A DNA stretch of 64,000 nt from Levilactobacillus paucivorans (GCF_001437125.1 NZ_JQCA01000043.1:62001-126000), one strand, 5' to 3'; shown: positions 27,087 through 36,771, counted from the first letter of the stretch. Made by a program: numbers and translations. Notes: generated by a model not told the origin, from the sequence alone.

Positions 27087-30000
27087 ATGAAGAAGACTAT
27101 TCAGATTGTCGCGGGAACAACCGCCGTTCTGGCCGGTACTGTGATGACCAGCAATGTGATCGCTAATGCCGCCACAATACCCACTACCAGTGACGCGACG
27201 ACCGTTAACCAGGGATCACAAGACGAGTTAAACCCACAAGTTGAGGCTTCACCAGAAGTCAAAACTGCCAGCAGTGCAGCTGACTCAGCCGCCGCAGCCG
27301 TCACAGATGCCGAGTCCGGCGCTACCAAGGCTAGTTCTGATGCCGAATCGGCCTCATCTACTGCCGACCAAACGTCACAAGCCGTAACCAAAGCCGCAAA
27401 GTCCCTTAGTGACGCGACCGATAAGCAAACTGAATCTTCCGGCGCTAAGTCAGAGGCTCAGGCAGCTTTAGATACTGCCCAGGACGATGCAAAAAAACCA
27501 ATAGTGCCAGTTCGACTGCCGTCCAAGATAGTTTAGCCGCCGAGGCGTCCACGAAGGCCGCCCAATCCACTGCCAGTAGTGCCGCCTCAGTTGCTGCAGC
27601 TGCCAGTTCAACCGCAACAAGTCTTAGCACAGCTGCTTCTGAGGCCACGCCGGATAATATTAGCGATTTGAACCAACAAATCACAACACAAACCGGTATT
27701 GTCGACAAAGACAACACTGACGTTAATCAAACCAATTCCGACATTTCTACACAAACTACAGCAGTCGAAACTGCCAATACCAATCTTACGGCTGCCAATA
27801 AAACAGCTAGTGACAAGGCCATTGCTTTGCAGGAGGCTAAAGATGCCTTAGCTAAAGCACAAACTGACTATGCTAATGCACAAACTACCGCAAACAGCAC
27901 AGATGCTGCTATGAAGGCTGCTGAGGCAGATGTGGATACTGCATTAGACAAGTTTAATGACGCCACCACACAAGCTAGTCAAGCTAATGTTGCTCTCAAG
28001 GCCGCGAAAGCTGCTGAAAGTAAATCCAATGATGATGTCATCGCAAAGGCCTCGGCAGCTTCTTCCTTGGCTCAAGTAGCAGCGGACGCTGCGACTGCAC
28101 AAACCGCTGCAAAATCAACAGCTGATTCACTTTCAGCACAATTAGCTTCAGCTGAAGTAACTCTGGATTCAACTAGAAATAAGATTACAGTTCCAGCAGA
28201 CTTTACAGTAGCTGCTTTACAGGCATGGGCAACCGCTAATAGTGCCTATAATGATGCCTACAATGCTTACAGCAATGCGGTTACTACATTCTATGCCGTA
28301 AGCTCCGCCACCCCATCAGCAGCTACCGCTGAACAAACTGCTGCATTCGTTGCTGCTCAAAATGCCCTAAGCACTACTAAAGCAACACTTGACGAAGCAA
28401 CAAGTGCGCGGGACGACGACGCTAAAGTTCTTACCACAGCAAGCCAACAAGGCTTGACTGATAATACCTATGTTTCTAGCCCAACGGATGCGGCAATTAC
28501 TTATACCAATGCAGCATCGCTCTCTGATGATCAATACCAAGACTTAGCTAGATATGCGACGACATTAATTAATCAAGTACGGTCACAGCTTGGTGAGCCA
28601 TCTGTGACGCTAACCACAACAATGATGGATTTTGCTAAAACCATTGCAAATCAATATGGTACCGATAATTGGTCCATCAGCGACAAAGGCTATGATGTTT
28701 CTGCAATCAATACTGCCGCTAGTCCTTTGGGCTTAGCTACTAAAACAGGGGCTAATTATTACGAAAATGCTCCCACAACACCATTGACCGACGTTACCAG
28801 TATCGATGGGGTTAAAGAAGCCATTTATAATTCAATTGAAGATATGCTTTTCAAGGATGCTAACAAGGCTTATGCACATACCAATTCCTTAATTGGAATT
28901 CTGGACGACGGTTACAGCAACGATTACTTTGGTCTCTCAATAGATTCGCTTAATCAATTACATTTTGAACAGGTTTTAGACAAATCAGACTACATTATTG
29001 ACCCGACTAAGTTTGATACGTCTGCCGATACAATCATCGCAACACCTGTAGTCGATAGTGATGCTGCTCAACAAGCTGTCACTAACTTAAACTCCCAGAT
29101 TAGTGACCAACAAAAGGTTCTAGACCAAGCAAACACGGACGCAGAAACTGCCCAAACAAACTTAAAAACAGCTAATGATGCCTTATCCGATGCTAAAGTG
29201 ACTCAGACAAATGCTAACAGTTTGGCCTCTGACGCACAGATTGCTGCCAACACAGATAATACTGCAATGGATGCTGCTTCAAGTGCCGCCACTGAAAAAC
29301 AGACTGTGCTTGCAAAGGCCACAACTGCCCACAACAATGCCAATGACGATTTAACTATAACCAAAGCAGGTGCCGTTTCAGACGCTCAGACAGCCGTAAC
29401 CGCGGCAAGCAATGCAGCAGAAATAGCCACTGAGGCAGCTTCTGATGCGCAAACCAAAGCCCAAATAGCTCAAGATACCTTGGATACATCAAAAGCAAAG
29501 TTACCTGACCAAGAAACTCAGGCTAAAACTGATCAACAAACCCTTGATGATTTGAAGGCAAAGCTGAGTAGCTACACCAAGGCAGCATCAGACGCAGCCG
29601 CAGCGCAATTAGACGCAGAAAGTACAGCTGTAGTTAGTTCCCAAGCAGCTACTGATGCTCAAACAGCAACCCAGAACCAGGCAGCCCTTGCCGCCAACGT
29701 CACAAAGACTTATGAAGCTGCTTCTCTAGCCAATAAGGCCTTAGGTGACGCTCAGAATACGTTTGATGCTGCATCGAGTGCTGCTAGTACTGCAGACGCT
29801 GCAATTACTACTGCTGAAGATACCCTCAATGACGCTAAGGTTGCTAACTCTGTAGCGAACTCTACGCTCAACGAGGCTCAGAAGACCTTATCCGCAGCCA
29901 ATGACACCCTCGATAAGGCTAAGCTAGCCAAGACTGATGCTGACCAAAACTTGGCCACCGTTCGTCAAAAGGTATTGAACGACCTGATCGCCGCAAATAA

Positions 30001-30655
30001 CAATCACAATAATGGCGGTCAAACCGGGACCACGACGCCGACTCAGCCAACCACCCCTGGAACTGACCCGGCAACAACAGACCCCACTGACAAGCCAGCT
30101 ACTGACCCGGCTAAGAAGCCCGCTAAGACGGTTAAAAAGGCCACTAATAAATCAGCCAAGAAGACTACTAAAAAGGCCACCACGGCCGATAAGAGGGCAA
30201 ACAAGGCCACTGGTGCTTCAACTGGCACTGGCCGCCGTGCCTCATTAACGACTTCTCGTTCCGGAAATTACCAAGGGACATCCATTTTAGCCTTTGCCGG
30301 TAACCAAGCCCGAGGTGCCCTGAGTGCCTTCATTCCAGCCGTCAATAACGGTTTCGACCAACTCACGGGGACAACCGTTGCGAAGGCCGCTACGACCGAC
30401 ACCACGTCCAAGAAGTCTGGTAAAGACACCGCTTCTAAGAACAAGGTCAAGTCTAATAAGCAGTCCAAGTCGAACAAAGATACTTCAACCACTAGCAATA
30501 CCACGCAACAAGCCGCTGCTCCTAAGCACAATGAATCAGCCGCTAACAAGGCTAACGACAAGCGCCAGCTCTACATTTTAGGTGGTGTCGTCGCCATTGC
30601 CGCAGCTGCCTTCTTCTGGTTCTTCGGCGCACGTCGCCGTCGCAATCAAGACTAA
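27087..30655 (+). pseudogene. SEC10/PgrA-like alanine-rich surface protein with frameshift
   Basis: The gene starts at ATG 27087 after AAGGGAG and encodes a signal peptide (MKKTIQIVAGTTAVLAGTVM). The frame is lost at an A7 run (27491-27497), where the zero frame stops at 27534-27536. One base back, the frame is open from the run through to 30655, so one gene of about 1190 residues is split. It encodes long Ala/Thr/Asp-rich coiled-coil repeats around a SCP-like domain (about 28520-29000, TLINQVRSQLGE) as in SEC10/PgrA surface exclusion proteins, a basic Lys/Thr-rich segment, then a C-terminal membrane helix and RRRRNQD tail. No LPXTG motif precedes the helix. The run fits a slippery A-AAA-AAA site, so programmed or phase-variable expression is possible. 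A sequencing error is also possible. Confidence 0.75.
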
Positions 30656-30685
30656 TTCGGTGATATTTAGTTATCATTAATTATC

Positions 30686-30732
30686 AAAGACCACCTCACT
30701 AGGCAATCAACTAGTGAGGCGGTCTTTTTTGA
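30686..30732 (+). terminator. Terminator after the large surface protein
   Basis: AAAGACCACCTCACTAG pairs with CTAGTGAGGCGGTCTTTTTT. A second hairpin AGAATAGGCAG/CTGCCTATTCT (30764-30813) follows, without a U-run. Confidence 0.9.
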
Positions 30733-30933
30733 TTATTACCAGGTATCGTCCTCTCCCAGATAAGAGAATAGGCAGGCTCGAACCGAAATTTGCGATTCAA
30801 GTCTGCCTATTCTAATGTCACTTTATGTTTTCATTTTAATTTGAAGTTGTTAAGATAGCTTGTCTAGGAGATTGATTTTTCCCTTCTAGAGATGCCTTTG
30901 TCTGCTTGGTTTGTCGTACTTGATTTAAGCCGA

Positions 30934-31644
30934 TTACCAAGGGACAATACCATCAATATCTGAAAACGTGCCAGAATCAGTTAACGCATCCGAAGTGGCC
31001 AACTCCACAGTCCGCGACACACCAACTTGCACGGTCCGATTACCACCGCCACCACCAAAACTGGTGTCTACCCAGCCTGGATTGACGGCGTTTACTGTGA
31101 CCGGCGTTCCTTCCAGTTCGGCAGCGAGTTTGATAGTGAACATATTAACCGCTGACTTGGAAGCCTGATAGCCAGATGCTTGTAACTTGTGAATGCTGGT
31201 ATTGGCATCGCTGGCCAGCGTCAATGACCCTACTGCACTGGAAATATTGATAATCCGGCCAGCCGGCGCTGCCTTCAAAAGTGGTAAGAAGACCTGCGTG
31301 ACGTCGATCAAACCGAAATAATTCACGTTAAAATCTTGCCGAATTGCATCTAGTGATAATTCTGATGGCTTGGTCTCATGATCAACGGCAATCCCAGCAT
31401 TATTGATTAGAATATCTAAATTAGTAATACTCATTTTCGCGGCAACAATCGACTCATGGTCGGTTACATCCAACTGTACCGCCTGAGCTTGAATACCAGC
31501 AGCCTCGAGCTGGGCAACAGCGGCCTGTCCACAAGCTAAATTCCTAGAACCAACATAGATATACTGGCCTTTCAACCCAAGCTCTAGGGCTAATTCGTAC
31601 CCCATCCCGCGATCAGCACCAGTAATTAATGTCTTGATAGTCAT
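30934..31644 (-). CDS. Short-chain dehydrogenase/reductase
   Basis: The protein has about 236 residues and a Rossmann fold: TGADRGMG nucleotide-binding loop near the N-terminus, LINNAGIAVD, ISSAVGSL and the catalytic YQASK motif. It would be a cytoplasmic NAD(P)-dependent oxidoreductase; the substrate cannot be told. Two ATGs six bases apart are possible; AAGGAAG favours the downstream one. It is divergent from a MerR regulator, which probably controls it through the shared operator. Confidence 0.9.
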   Translation of the reverse strand: MTIKTLITGADRGMGYELALELGLKGQYIYVGSRNLACGQAAVAQLEAAGIQAQAVQLDVTDHESIVAAKMSITNLDILINNAGIAVDHETKPSELSLDAIRQDFNVNYFGLIDVTQVFLPLLKAAPAGRIINISSAVGSLTLASDANTSIHKLQASGYQASKSAVNMFTIKLAAELEGTPVTVNAVNPGWVDTSFGGGGGNRTVQVGVSRTVELATSDALTDSGTFSDIDGIVPW

Positions 31645-31661
31645 ATCCATAGCTTCCTTTT

Positions 31662-31687
31662 CTGTTATGATGGATTTACTATAACAG
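31662..31687. promoter_or_regulatory. Operator between the SDR and MerR genes
   Basis: The inverted repeat CTGTTAT-N12-ATAACAG lies in the 64-base divergent intergenic region and is the likely binding site of the MerR-type regulator. Confidence 0.55.
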
Positions 31688-31714
31688 CCTAACGTAACGG
31701 GAGGTCAAGTCGAA

Positions 31715-32095
31715 ATGGAGAATAATCAAGTGATGCGGATCGGTGAGTTTGCGAAAGCCGCTAATGTCACGATTCGAACCGTCAGATATTACTTAGAGTG
31801 TGGCTTATTACCACCAGAAAAGCGCAATAAAAATAATCAGCGGATCTTCAACGATGAAGATCTACACTGGATGACTAATCTCCATTATTTGCGAGAAGCT
31901 GGCATGTCGATTGTTGAATTACAACACTACACCACCTTAGTACGTGAAGGCGATAGTAGCTTACCGCAACGAATTGAGTTAATGCGCAAACAACGTCAGC
32001 AAGTCATCGCTTCGATTGCGGATAAGCAGGAACAGCTGAAAGTGATTGATCATAAGCTTGAGCGGTATTTTGCTGGGGATAGTGCGGTGATGTGA
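31715..32095 (+). CDS. MerR-family regulator
   Basis: The 126-residue protein begins RIGEFAKAANVTIRTVRYYLECGLLPPEKR, the MerR winged helix, and continues with DLHWMTNLHYLREAGMSIVELQHY and a C-terminal coiled coil (RKQRQQVIASIADKQEQLKV). No cysteine cluster for metal sensing is visible, so it is of the AdhR/general-stress type. GGGAGGTC precedes the ATG. Divergent orientation with the SDR gene suggests that gene is its target. Confidence 0.9.
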   Translation: MENNQVMRIGEFAKAANVTIRTVRYYLECGLLPPEKRNKNNQRIFNDEDLHWMTNLHYLREAGMSIVELQHYTTLVREGDSSLPQRIELMRKQRQQVIASIADKQEQLKVIDHKLERYFAGDSAVM

Positions 32096-32107
32096 GAGGC
32101 AAAAAAA

Positions 32108-32150
32108 ATAAGACCAACCGACGTTGTACAGAAAACGTCAGTTGGCCTTA
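32108..32150. terminator. Bidirectional terminator
   Basis: AAGACCAACCGACGTT pairs with AACGTCAGTTGGCCTT, with A/T runs on both sides. It serves the convergent MerR gene and the secreted protein gene. Confidence 0.85.
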
Positions 32151-32175
32151 AAAATATTGAGTACTAGTTTAATTA

Positions 32176-32580
32176 TTACTTGTGATACCAGCCAAGATAG
32201 GAGTAGCTACTTGACCAAGAAAATTTATATGTAACTTTACCATGACTCTTCTTGATTTTCATATGAGAATTTTTCTTAGTCAAATTCCCGTTATGGTAAG
32301 TTCCTTTTAATTTATACGTACCAGCACTAACCTTCTGATATTTGACGTTCGTCAAGTTCGTACTTGCCCAACCAGTTCGATATTCGGCAATTGATTTGGC
32401 TGTCACTTTAAAATGAATCGTTTGTTTTGCACCATTTTGCTTGTAGCTCCGTTTCCATGAGCCTCTCAGTGCCTTAGGCGTTCCTTTATGCCAAGATGCT
32501 GCACTAGCCGTTGTCGGCACTGCTCCTCCTACTAATAAAACTGTTACTGCAGTAACTGCTATCTTACTAAATTTACCCAT
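32176..32580 (-). CDS. Small secreted protein, paralogue of the left-edge gene
   Basis: This protein of about 134 residues has a signal peptide ending in TASAAS and a basic, Lys/Tyr/Ser-rich mature chain. WHKGTPKALRGSW and VKYQKVSAGTYKLKG match the protein at the left edge (WHKGSPKALRGNF, LKYKKVGKHLYRLKG). Two adjacent ATGs exist; the second is better spaced from GGAGG. A secreted lactobacillar family of unknown function. Confidence 0.8.
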   Translation of the reverse strand: MGKFSKIAVTAVTVLLVGGAVPTTASAASWHKGTPKALRGSWKRSYKQNGAKQTIHFKVTAKSIAEYRTGWASTNLTNVKYQKVSAGTYKLKGTYHNGNLTKKNSHMKIKKSHGKVTYKFSWSSSYSYLGWYHK

Positions 32581-32633
32581 CATCTTACCTCCAGATTAAT
32601 AATTATTAATATTGAATCCTAGCATTTAGGCAA

Positions 32634-32936
32634 TCAGAACGGTCCTGTTCCATTCTCACGACGAGTGTTCAACATTCTGGCCGCTGAGCTTCGTTCTTCC
32701 GGAGAGTTTGTGTAATCGTTGGCATAATTCTTCAACTCTTCATTGGTCAGTTGACTCAACCGCTTAAAACACGCATCTATCTTCTGACTACGTTCATGGT
32801 CTTGGCTAAATGCCCATCGCGTCAGAAGAATGAATCCTGCCGCGACCCCAGCTCCTATTTTACCCCAACCTAAACCAAATTTACTATGAGCAATCCAAAC
32901 ACCCACAATGACAACAATCAATAAAATAAATCCCAT
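32634..32936 (-). CDS. Small membrane protein, hypothetical
   Basis: A 100-residue product starting at ATG 32936, eight bases after AGGAGG that lies in the end of the preceding gene. It has two N-terminal hydrophobic segments (MGFILLIVVIVGVWIA and IGAGVAAGFILLTRWAF) and a soluble tail with QLTNEELKNYANDYTNSPEERSS. No family is recognised. It is the last of three tightly packed minus-strand genes. Confidence 0.65.
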   Translation of the reverse strand: MGFILLIVVIVGVWIAHSKFGLGWGKIGAGVAAGFILLTRWAFSQDHERSQKIDACFKRLSQLTNEELKNYANDYTNSPEERSSAARMLNTRRENGTGPF

Positions 32937-32939
32937 CAC

Positions 32940-33218
32940 CTATTCCTCCTTTTGTTTAGTGACTTCACCCTGTCTCAAGACCTTGTAGACCCACTTCTGG
33001 GAGTAGCCATATTTGTGCGCCAATGCCAATTGATTGTTCCCATTAAATTCCTCTCTCACTAACTGTGCGGCCAGTCTACGGTCGTACAGATGAATCGGGA
33101 TACTCAGTTGAGTGCCCTTATATTGAGAATGGATACGCAACATGGCCTCAGTGCCAACTATTTCACTTAGACTCCGGTAAAACTGGTGTAAGGCTTTAAT
33201 CTCAACATCTTTGACCAT
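32940..33218 (-). CDS. Mor-like small DNA-binding protein 1
   Basis: I start at ATG 33218, seven bases after GAGGTGG; the longer open frame has no such site. The 92-residue protein shows LSEIVGTEAMLRIHSQYKG, IHLYDRRLAAQLV and LAHKYGYSQKWVYKVLR, which resembles the C-terminal helix-turn-helix of the Mor transcription activator family. It is related to the next gene upstream (YWRGSQFSLPMRLYD, LARLYGYFERWIRD). Confidence 0.65.
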   Translation of the reverse strand: MVKDVEIKALHQFYRSLSEIVGTEAMLRIHSQYKGTQLSIPIHLYDRRLAAQLVREEFNGNNQLALAHKYGYSQKWVYKVLRQGEVTKQKEE

Positions 33219-33326
33219 TAACTCGCCACCTCTCAATTGAAATTTTAGTTTATTACACCTCTTTTCGTAACTGCATAACGACCTTACAAAGATACTTGTA
33301 CTTTCCTTGCATTCCGCACTCACTTC

Positions 33327-33569
33327 TTACAGACGATTATCTCGAATCCAGCGCTCAAAGTACCCGTATAGTCTGGCTAAATCCTGATTGCTAGCTCTTG
33401 ATTTCTTTAGAATCGGTCGTAACTGCTTGGAATCATACAACCGCATCGGCAAACTAAATTGTGACCCCCGCCAATAGCCATAAACCTTCAGCATATTCTC
33501 CTCACCAATCAGATCACTTAATTCTTGGTAAATTGGAAACAGAGCATCATAAATGACATTTTCGCTCAT
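33327..33569 (-). CDS. Mor-like small DNA-binding protein 2
   Basis: The 80-residue product, with GGAGGATG before its ATG, has LSDLIGEENMLKVYGYWRG and LARLYGYFERWIRDNRL. It is a shorter paralogue of the neighbour at 32940-33218. Small Mor-type proteins occur in lactobacillar accessory and prophage regions, where their targets are unknown. Confidence 0.65.
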   Translation of the reverse strand: MSENVIYDALFPIYQELSDLIGEENMLKVYGYWRGSQFSLPMRLYDSKQLRPILKKSRASNQDLARLYGYFERWIRDNRL

Positions 33570-33762
33570 GATTCAACATCCTCCTGTGTATACAAAATAG
33601 GCCTAGTGCTAGATACACTAAGCCTTCATAGTAATAATATATATTTGAAAACACAGATAATTCATTTTCATTAGGTCATTCATAAGGCAAAGAACGTGCG
33701 CTTGTTCACTTGAATAACCTACTGGCTCTTGTATACTAAAACTGTAAATGAGGAGGATTTCT

Positions 33763-34152
33763 ATGAAAAAAACAACTACACTCGTATTCCTAATGCTCTT
33801 TGGTCTTCTACTCGGAACTGGCATTACCCTAAACTCTGGTACCACTACTGCATCTGCTTCCCACGTTGTAAAATATGTTCCAAAAAAATATCGCCACAAG
33901 TGGTATGGAATGGATGGTGACTGGTTTAAACTGACTAAGCACAGCATTTCGGCTGGTTATCTGTCTAAACGATCTATGAAAGCCGGAGTTGGATTCTCAC
34001 GCGTGTATAGCTCTCACCACATTCGTGTTTATGCCAACAACATGCCCGTATATGATTTTAAATTAAAACATGTCAAAGGCCTTGGAGAAGCACACAAGCA
34101 CTGGCATCTGTATGCCCATGCACTGGGAGAAAAGGGTACATACATTTATTAG
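33763..34152 (+). CDS. Small secreted protein
   Basis: I start at ATG 33763, after GAGGAGG; the track of the frame begins five codons earlier. The 129-residue product has a signal peptide (MKKTTTLVFLMLFGLLLGTG then ASASHV) and a basic, His/Tyr/Lys-rich mature chain of about 95 residues. It resembles other lactobacillar secreted proteins of unknown role. It is convergent with rlmH. Confidence 0.75.
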   Translation: MKKTTTLVFLMLFGLLLGTGITLNSGTTTASASHVVKYVPKKYRHKWYGMDGDWFKLTKHSISAGYLSKRSMKAGVGFSRVYSSHHIRVYANNMPVYDFKLKHVKGLGEAHKHWHLYAHALGEKGTYIY

Positions 34153-34207
34153 ATATCCAAACTACCGTGAAATAAGCGTAGGTTAGAAACCACAAACAAC
34201 TACAAGC

Positions 34208-34249
34208 TAAAGAAGCCACGACTATTCTTAGTCCGTGACTTCTTTTTCG
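34208..34249. terminator. Bidirectional terminator between secreted gene and rlmH
   Basis: AAGAAGCCACGACTA pairs with TAGTCCGTGACTTCTTTTT. Confidence 0.85.
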
Positions 34250-34282
34250 AATAAACACACGTACTTAATCCTCAAAACCGCA

Positions 34283-34762
34283 TCACTTATGATACGGCGA
34301 CCCCTCATTAATCATAAACGCCCGATAAACCTGCTCCGTCAACACCAACCGCATCAACTGATGAGGCAGCGTGAACCGACCAAAGGAAATCTGGGTGTTC
34401 GCCCGCTTCAATACGGCTGGCGTCAGTCCCAGGGACCCACCGATGACGAAGGTGATGTCTGAGTGGCCGTAGGTGGTCAAGTCCTTCAATTCCTTGGCAA
34501 ACTCCTCAGATGACCGTTCCTTGCCCAGAATGGCCAATGCGTAGACGTATTCGCGGTCCTTAATTTTACTCAGGATACGTTCGCCTTCTGCGGCCATAAC
34601 CTGGTCCATTTCGGCCTGTGACATGCTTTCTGGGGCCTTTTCATCTGGCACCTCGACGATGCTGAATTTACAGAAACGGGAGAGTCGTTTGGCATACTCC
34701 GCGATCCCTTGTTTAAAGTACTTTTCCTTTAACTTTCCGACGACGACAAACTTGATGTTCAT
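34283..34762 (-). CDS. rlmH: 23S rRNA pseudouridine-1915 N3-methyltransferase RlmH
   Basis: From ATG 34762 (AGGAGG seven bases upstream) the product has 159 residues, the family length. It starts [15 protein letters not shown] and carries the SPOUT trefoil knot motifs [14 protein letters not shown] and [23 protein letters not shown]. The enzyme methylates pseudouridine 1915 in helix 69 of 23S rRNA. Its upstream region is a dense DnaA-box cluster shared with the end of htrA. Confidence 0.97.
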   Translation of the reverse strand: MNIKFVVVGKLKEKYFKQGIAEYAKRLSRFCKFSIVEVPDEKAPESMSQAEMDQVMAAEGERILSKIKDREYVYALAILGKERSSEEFAKELKDLTTYGHSDITFVIGGSLGLTPAVLKRANTQISFGRFTLPHQLMRLVLTEQVYRAFMINEGSPYHK

Positions 34763-34781
34763 AATTATCCTCCTATGCACA

Positions 34782-35111
34782 GGTTATCCACAAAGTTATC
34801 CACAGGTGGACAAGCACTGTTTCTAGATATTGGGGGTAAACGATGTCCGACCTACGACATCTATTTTTTCGAAAAAAGTCAATGCTTTTTCAGTTATCCA
34901 CCGTTGTCCCCCGAAACGGGCGTTCGGGGCTACCGCTTACAATCCCCGTCGCACCGCGCTTTTGACTATCAATTATTCAATAAAAATGTTTCTATCCACA
35001 GTTATCCACCGAACCTGTGGATAACTTTTACACCGGTTTCAACCGCGGTGTTGTCCTGTTTATAAGTTATCCACCGCAACTTTGGCGTGCTTATCCCCCA
35101 AGTTATCCACA
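34782..35111. other. DnaA-box cluster between rlmH and htrA
   Basis: Perfect TTATCCACA boxes lie at 34782-34790, 34794-34802, 35103-35111 and, on the other strand, 35016-35024. One-mismatch boxes are at 34894-34902, 35002-35010 and 35067-35075 (TTATCCACC) and 34992-35000 (CTATCCACA); a weaker TTATCCCCC is at 35091-35099. An AT-rich patch (about 34966-34991) sits in the middle. Genes on both sides run in the same direction, so this is unlikely to be the active oriC; a DnaA-titrating or regulatory cluster is more likely. Confidence 0.85.
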
Positions 35112-35254
35112 AATGAAATTTCAAAAATTTTCCGCCCTGAATTACCCAAGGCCTTGGTGACTTCTTCGTTCGGCTCCTTATCCAATGACGACCGCTTTCA
35201 CCCGAGTTCGCCACCCCCGAAACTTCGGCTTTTCAATTAATAGTTTATCACAGC

Positions 35255-35291
35255 AAAAAACGCCAGCGGAGAAAAACTCCGTCGACGTTTT
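35255..35291 (-). terminator. Terminator after htrA
   Basis: AAAACGCCAGCGGAG and CTCCGTCGACGTTTT form the stem around AAAAA. Confidence 0.8.
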
Positions 35292-35309
35292 CAATTTCAC
35301 AGATTTAGT

Positions 35310-36638
35310 TTAGCTTTCAGACGTGGCACTCGTCGTTTTACTCAACTGTGAGGACGTCTCGGTCAGCTTGACCTTTGTGGTCTTCTTCTTCCCATTATGG
35401 TAGTACGTCAGCAAAACGGTATCGTTCAACTTGTACTTGTACAGGAGATCTCGCAGCGTTGACTGGTCAGAAATCTCGTGGCCACCCAACTCGGTAATGA
35501 CGTCGTACTTGGCCAATCCGGCCTTCTTAGCGGGTGAATCTGCGGACGCGCTCATCACGACAACCCCGGCATCCACGCTAGATGGCAACTTCAGAACTGA
35601 CTTCTGTTGCGAGCTGGAAACGTTGGCGAGGTCCACGTAGGTAATCCCTAACGCTGGCCGCACAACCTTCCCCTTCTTAACCAGTTGATTAATGATGTTG
35701 ACCACTTCGTTGGACGGAATGGCAAAGCCCATCCCCTCAACACTGGTCCCTTCGGCATCACTGGCAATCTTGGACGAGGTAATCCCGACAACCTGGCCAC
35801 CGACGTTAATCAGCGCCCCACCGGAGTTCCCAGGGTTAATAGCGGCATCGGTTTGGATAACCGTGGCATTCCCAGTCTGAGTTCCCGCGGAGTTTGTGGT
35901 TTCAATTGTCCGTTTCTTAGCGGAAATGATCCCTTCGGTTAAGGACGTTGCGTACTGGCTACCCAGTGGCGACCCGATGGCTAGCGCGGTTTCACCGACC
36001 TTGATGTCATCGGAATTCCCAAATGAAGCAACGGTCTTCAGCGACGCGCCGTTAACCTTCAGCACTGCCAAGTCGGTGACGGAATCTTTCCCGACCAACT
36101 TCGCCTGAAGTTGCTTACCAGAGCTCGTCACCACGCGCAGTGCGGATGAACCGGACACCACGTGGTTATTGGTGACGATGTAGGCCGTGTTGCCGTCCTT
36201 CTTATAAACGACCCCGGACCCTTCGGAGGCTTCCTCTAAGGCTGCCTTGGACGAACTGGAATCCGAAGACGAGGATTCCTGACCAAACAATTGGCCCAAA
36301 GTGCTGTTATTGTTTTGTTTCTGCAGGTTGACTACGGAGACCATGGCCCCCTTCACCTTGTTAAAGGCTTTGGTGGATTGACTGCTGACGTTGACCGTCA
36401 CATTCGAGGTCTTGGTATTCCCGGTCGAATTACTACCACTAGGAACTGCCGTATCATTAATCCCACTATTATTAAAGTAAGTAATTCCGCCATAGGCCGC
36501 ACCTCCACCTAACAGTCCGGCAACCAGTGCCGTCACGGCAACCTTTGTCAGGGTTAAGCCGCCTCGTTTACGAGTCTGAGGTGTTGGTGTTGTTTCGTTA
36601 TTATCATTAGATTGATTATTCTGATTATTATTATCCAT
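35310..36638 (-). CDS. htrA: HtrA/DegP-like serine protease
   Basis: This is a membrane-anchored quality-control protease. The product has a Gln/Asn-rich cytoplasmic N-terminus, one transmembrane helix (VTALVAGLLGGGAAYGGITYF), a trypsin-like domain with the triad in TNNHVVSG, SVTDLAVLK and PGNSGGALIN, and a C-terminal PDZ domain (VVVMSASADSPAKKAGL). The start is uncertain: ATG 36638 is conventional, but GGAGGG lies nearer a TTG four codons upstream. It follows walJ, as in other Bacillota. Confidence 0.95.
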   Translation of the reverse strand: MDNNNQNNQSNDNNETTPTPQTRKRGGLTLTKVAVTALVAGLLGGGAAYGGITYFNNSGINDTAVPSGSNSTGNTKTSNVTVNVSSQSTKAFNKVKGAMVSVVNLQKQNNNSTLGQLFGQESSSSDSSSSKAALEEASEGSGVVYKKDGNTAYIVTNNHVVSGSSALRVVTSSGKQLQAKLVGKDSVTDLAVLKVNGASLKTVASFGNSDDIKVGETALAIGSPLGSQYATSLTEGIISAKKRTIETTNSAGTQTGNATVIQTDAAINPGNSGGALINVGGQVVGITSSKIASDAEGTSVEGMGFAIPSNEVVNIINQLVKKGKVVRPALGITYVDLANVSSSQQKSVLKLPSSVDAGVVVMSASADSPAKKAGLAKYDVITELGGHEISDQSTLRDLLYKYKLNDTVLLTYYHNGKKKTTKVKLTETSSQLSKTTSATSES

Positions 36639-36771
36639 CGTATTGCGCAAAAAGCGCGAACCCTCCTCAATCATCGGTCGGGGGTCACCGACCGCTAGTT
36701 TAGTAACTTCTATGTTACCCGGATCCTGTGAATTTTTTTTGATAAATAGATGGTGAAATCCTAAAGTTTTC

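Noticed and set aside
33729-33750. WalR box (two TGTWA hexamers) ahead of the secreted gene at 33763
   Set aside because: The two hexamers are 13 bases apart start to start, not the 11 expected.
34782-35111. The DnaA-box cluster as the chromosomal oriC
   Set aside because: rlmH, htrA and nearly all core genes on both sides lie on the same strand, and gyrB-gyrA at the right edge places dnaA-dnaN beyond the window. A secondary cluster is more likely.
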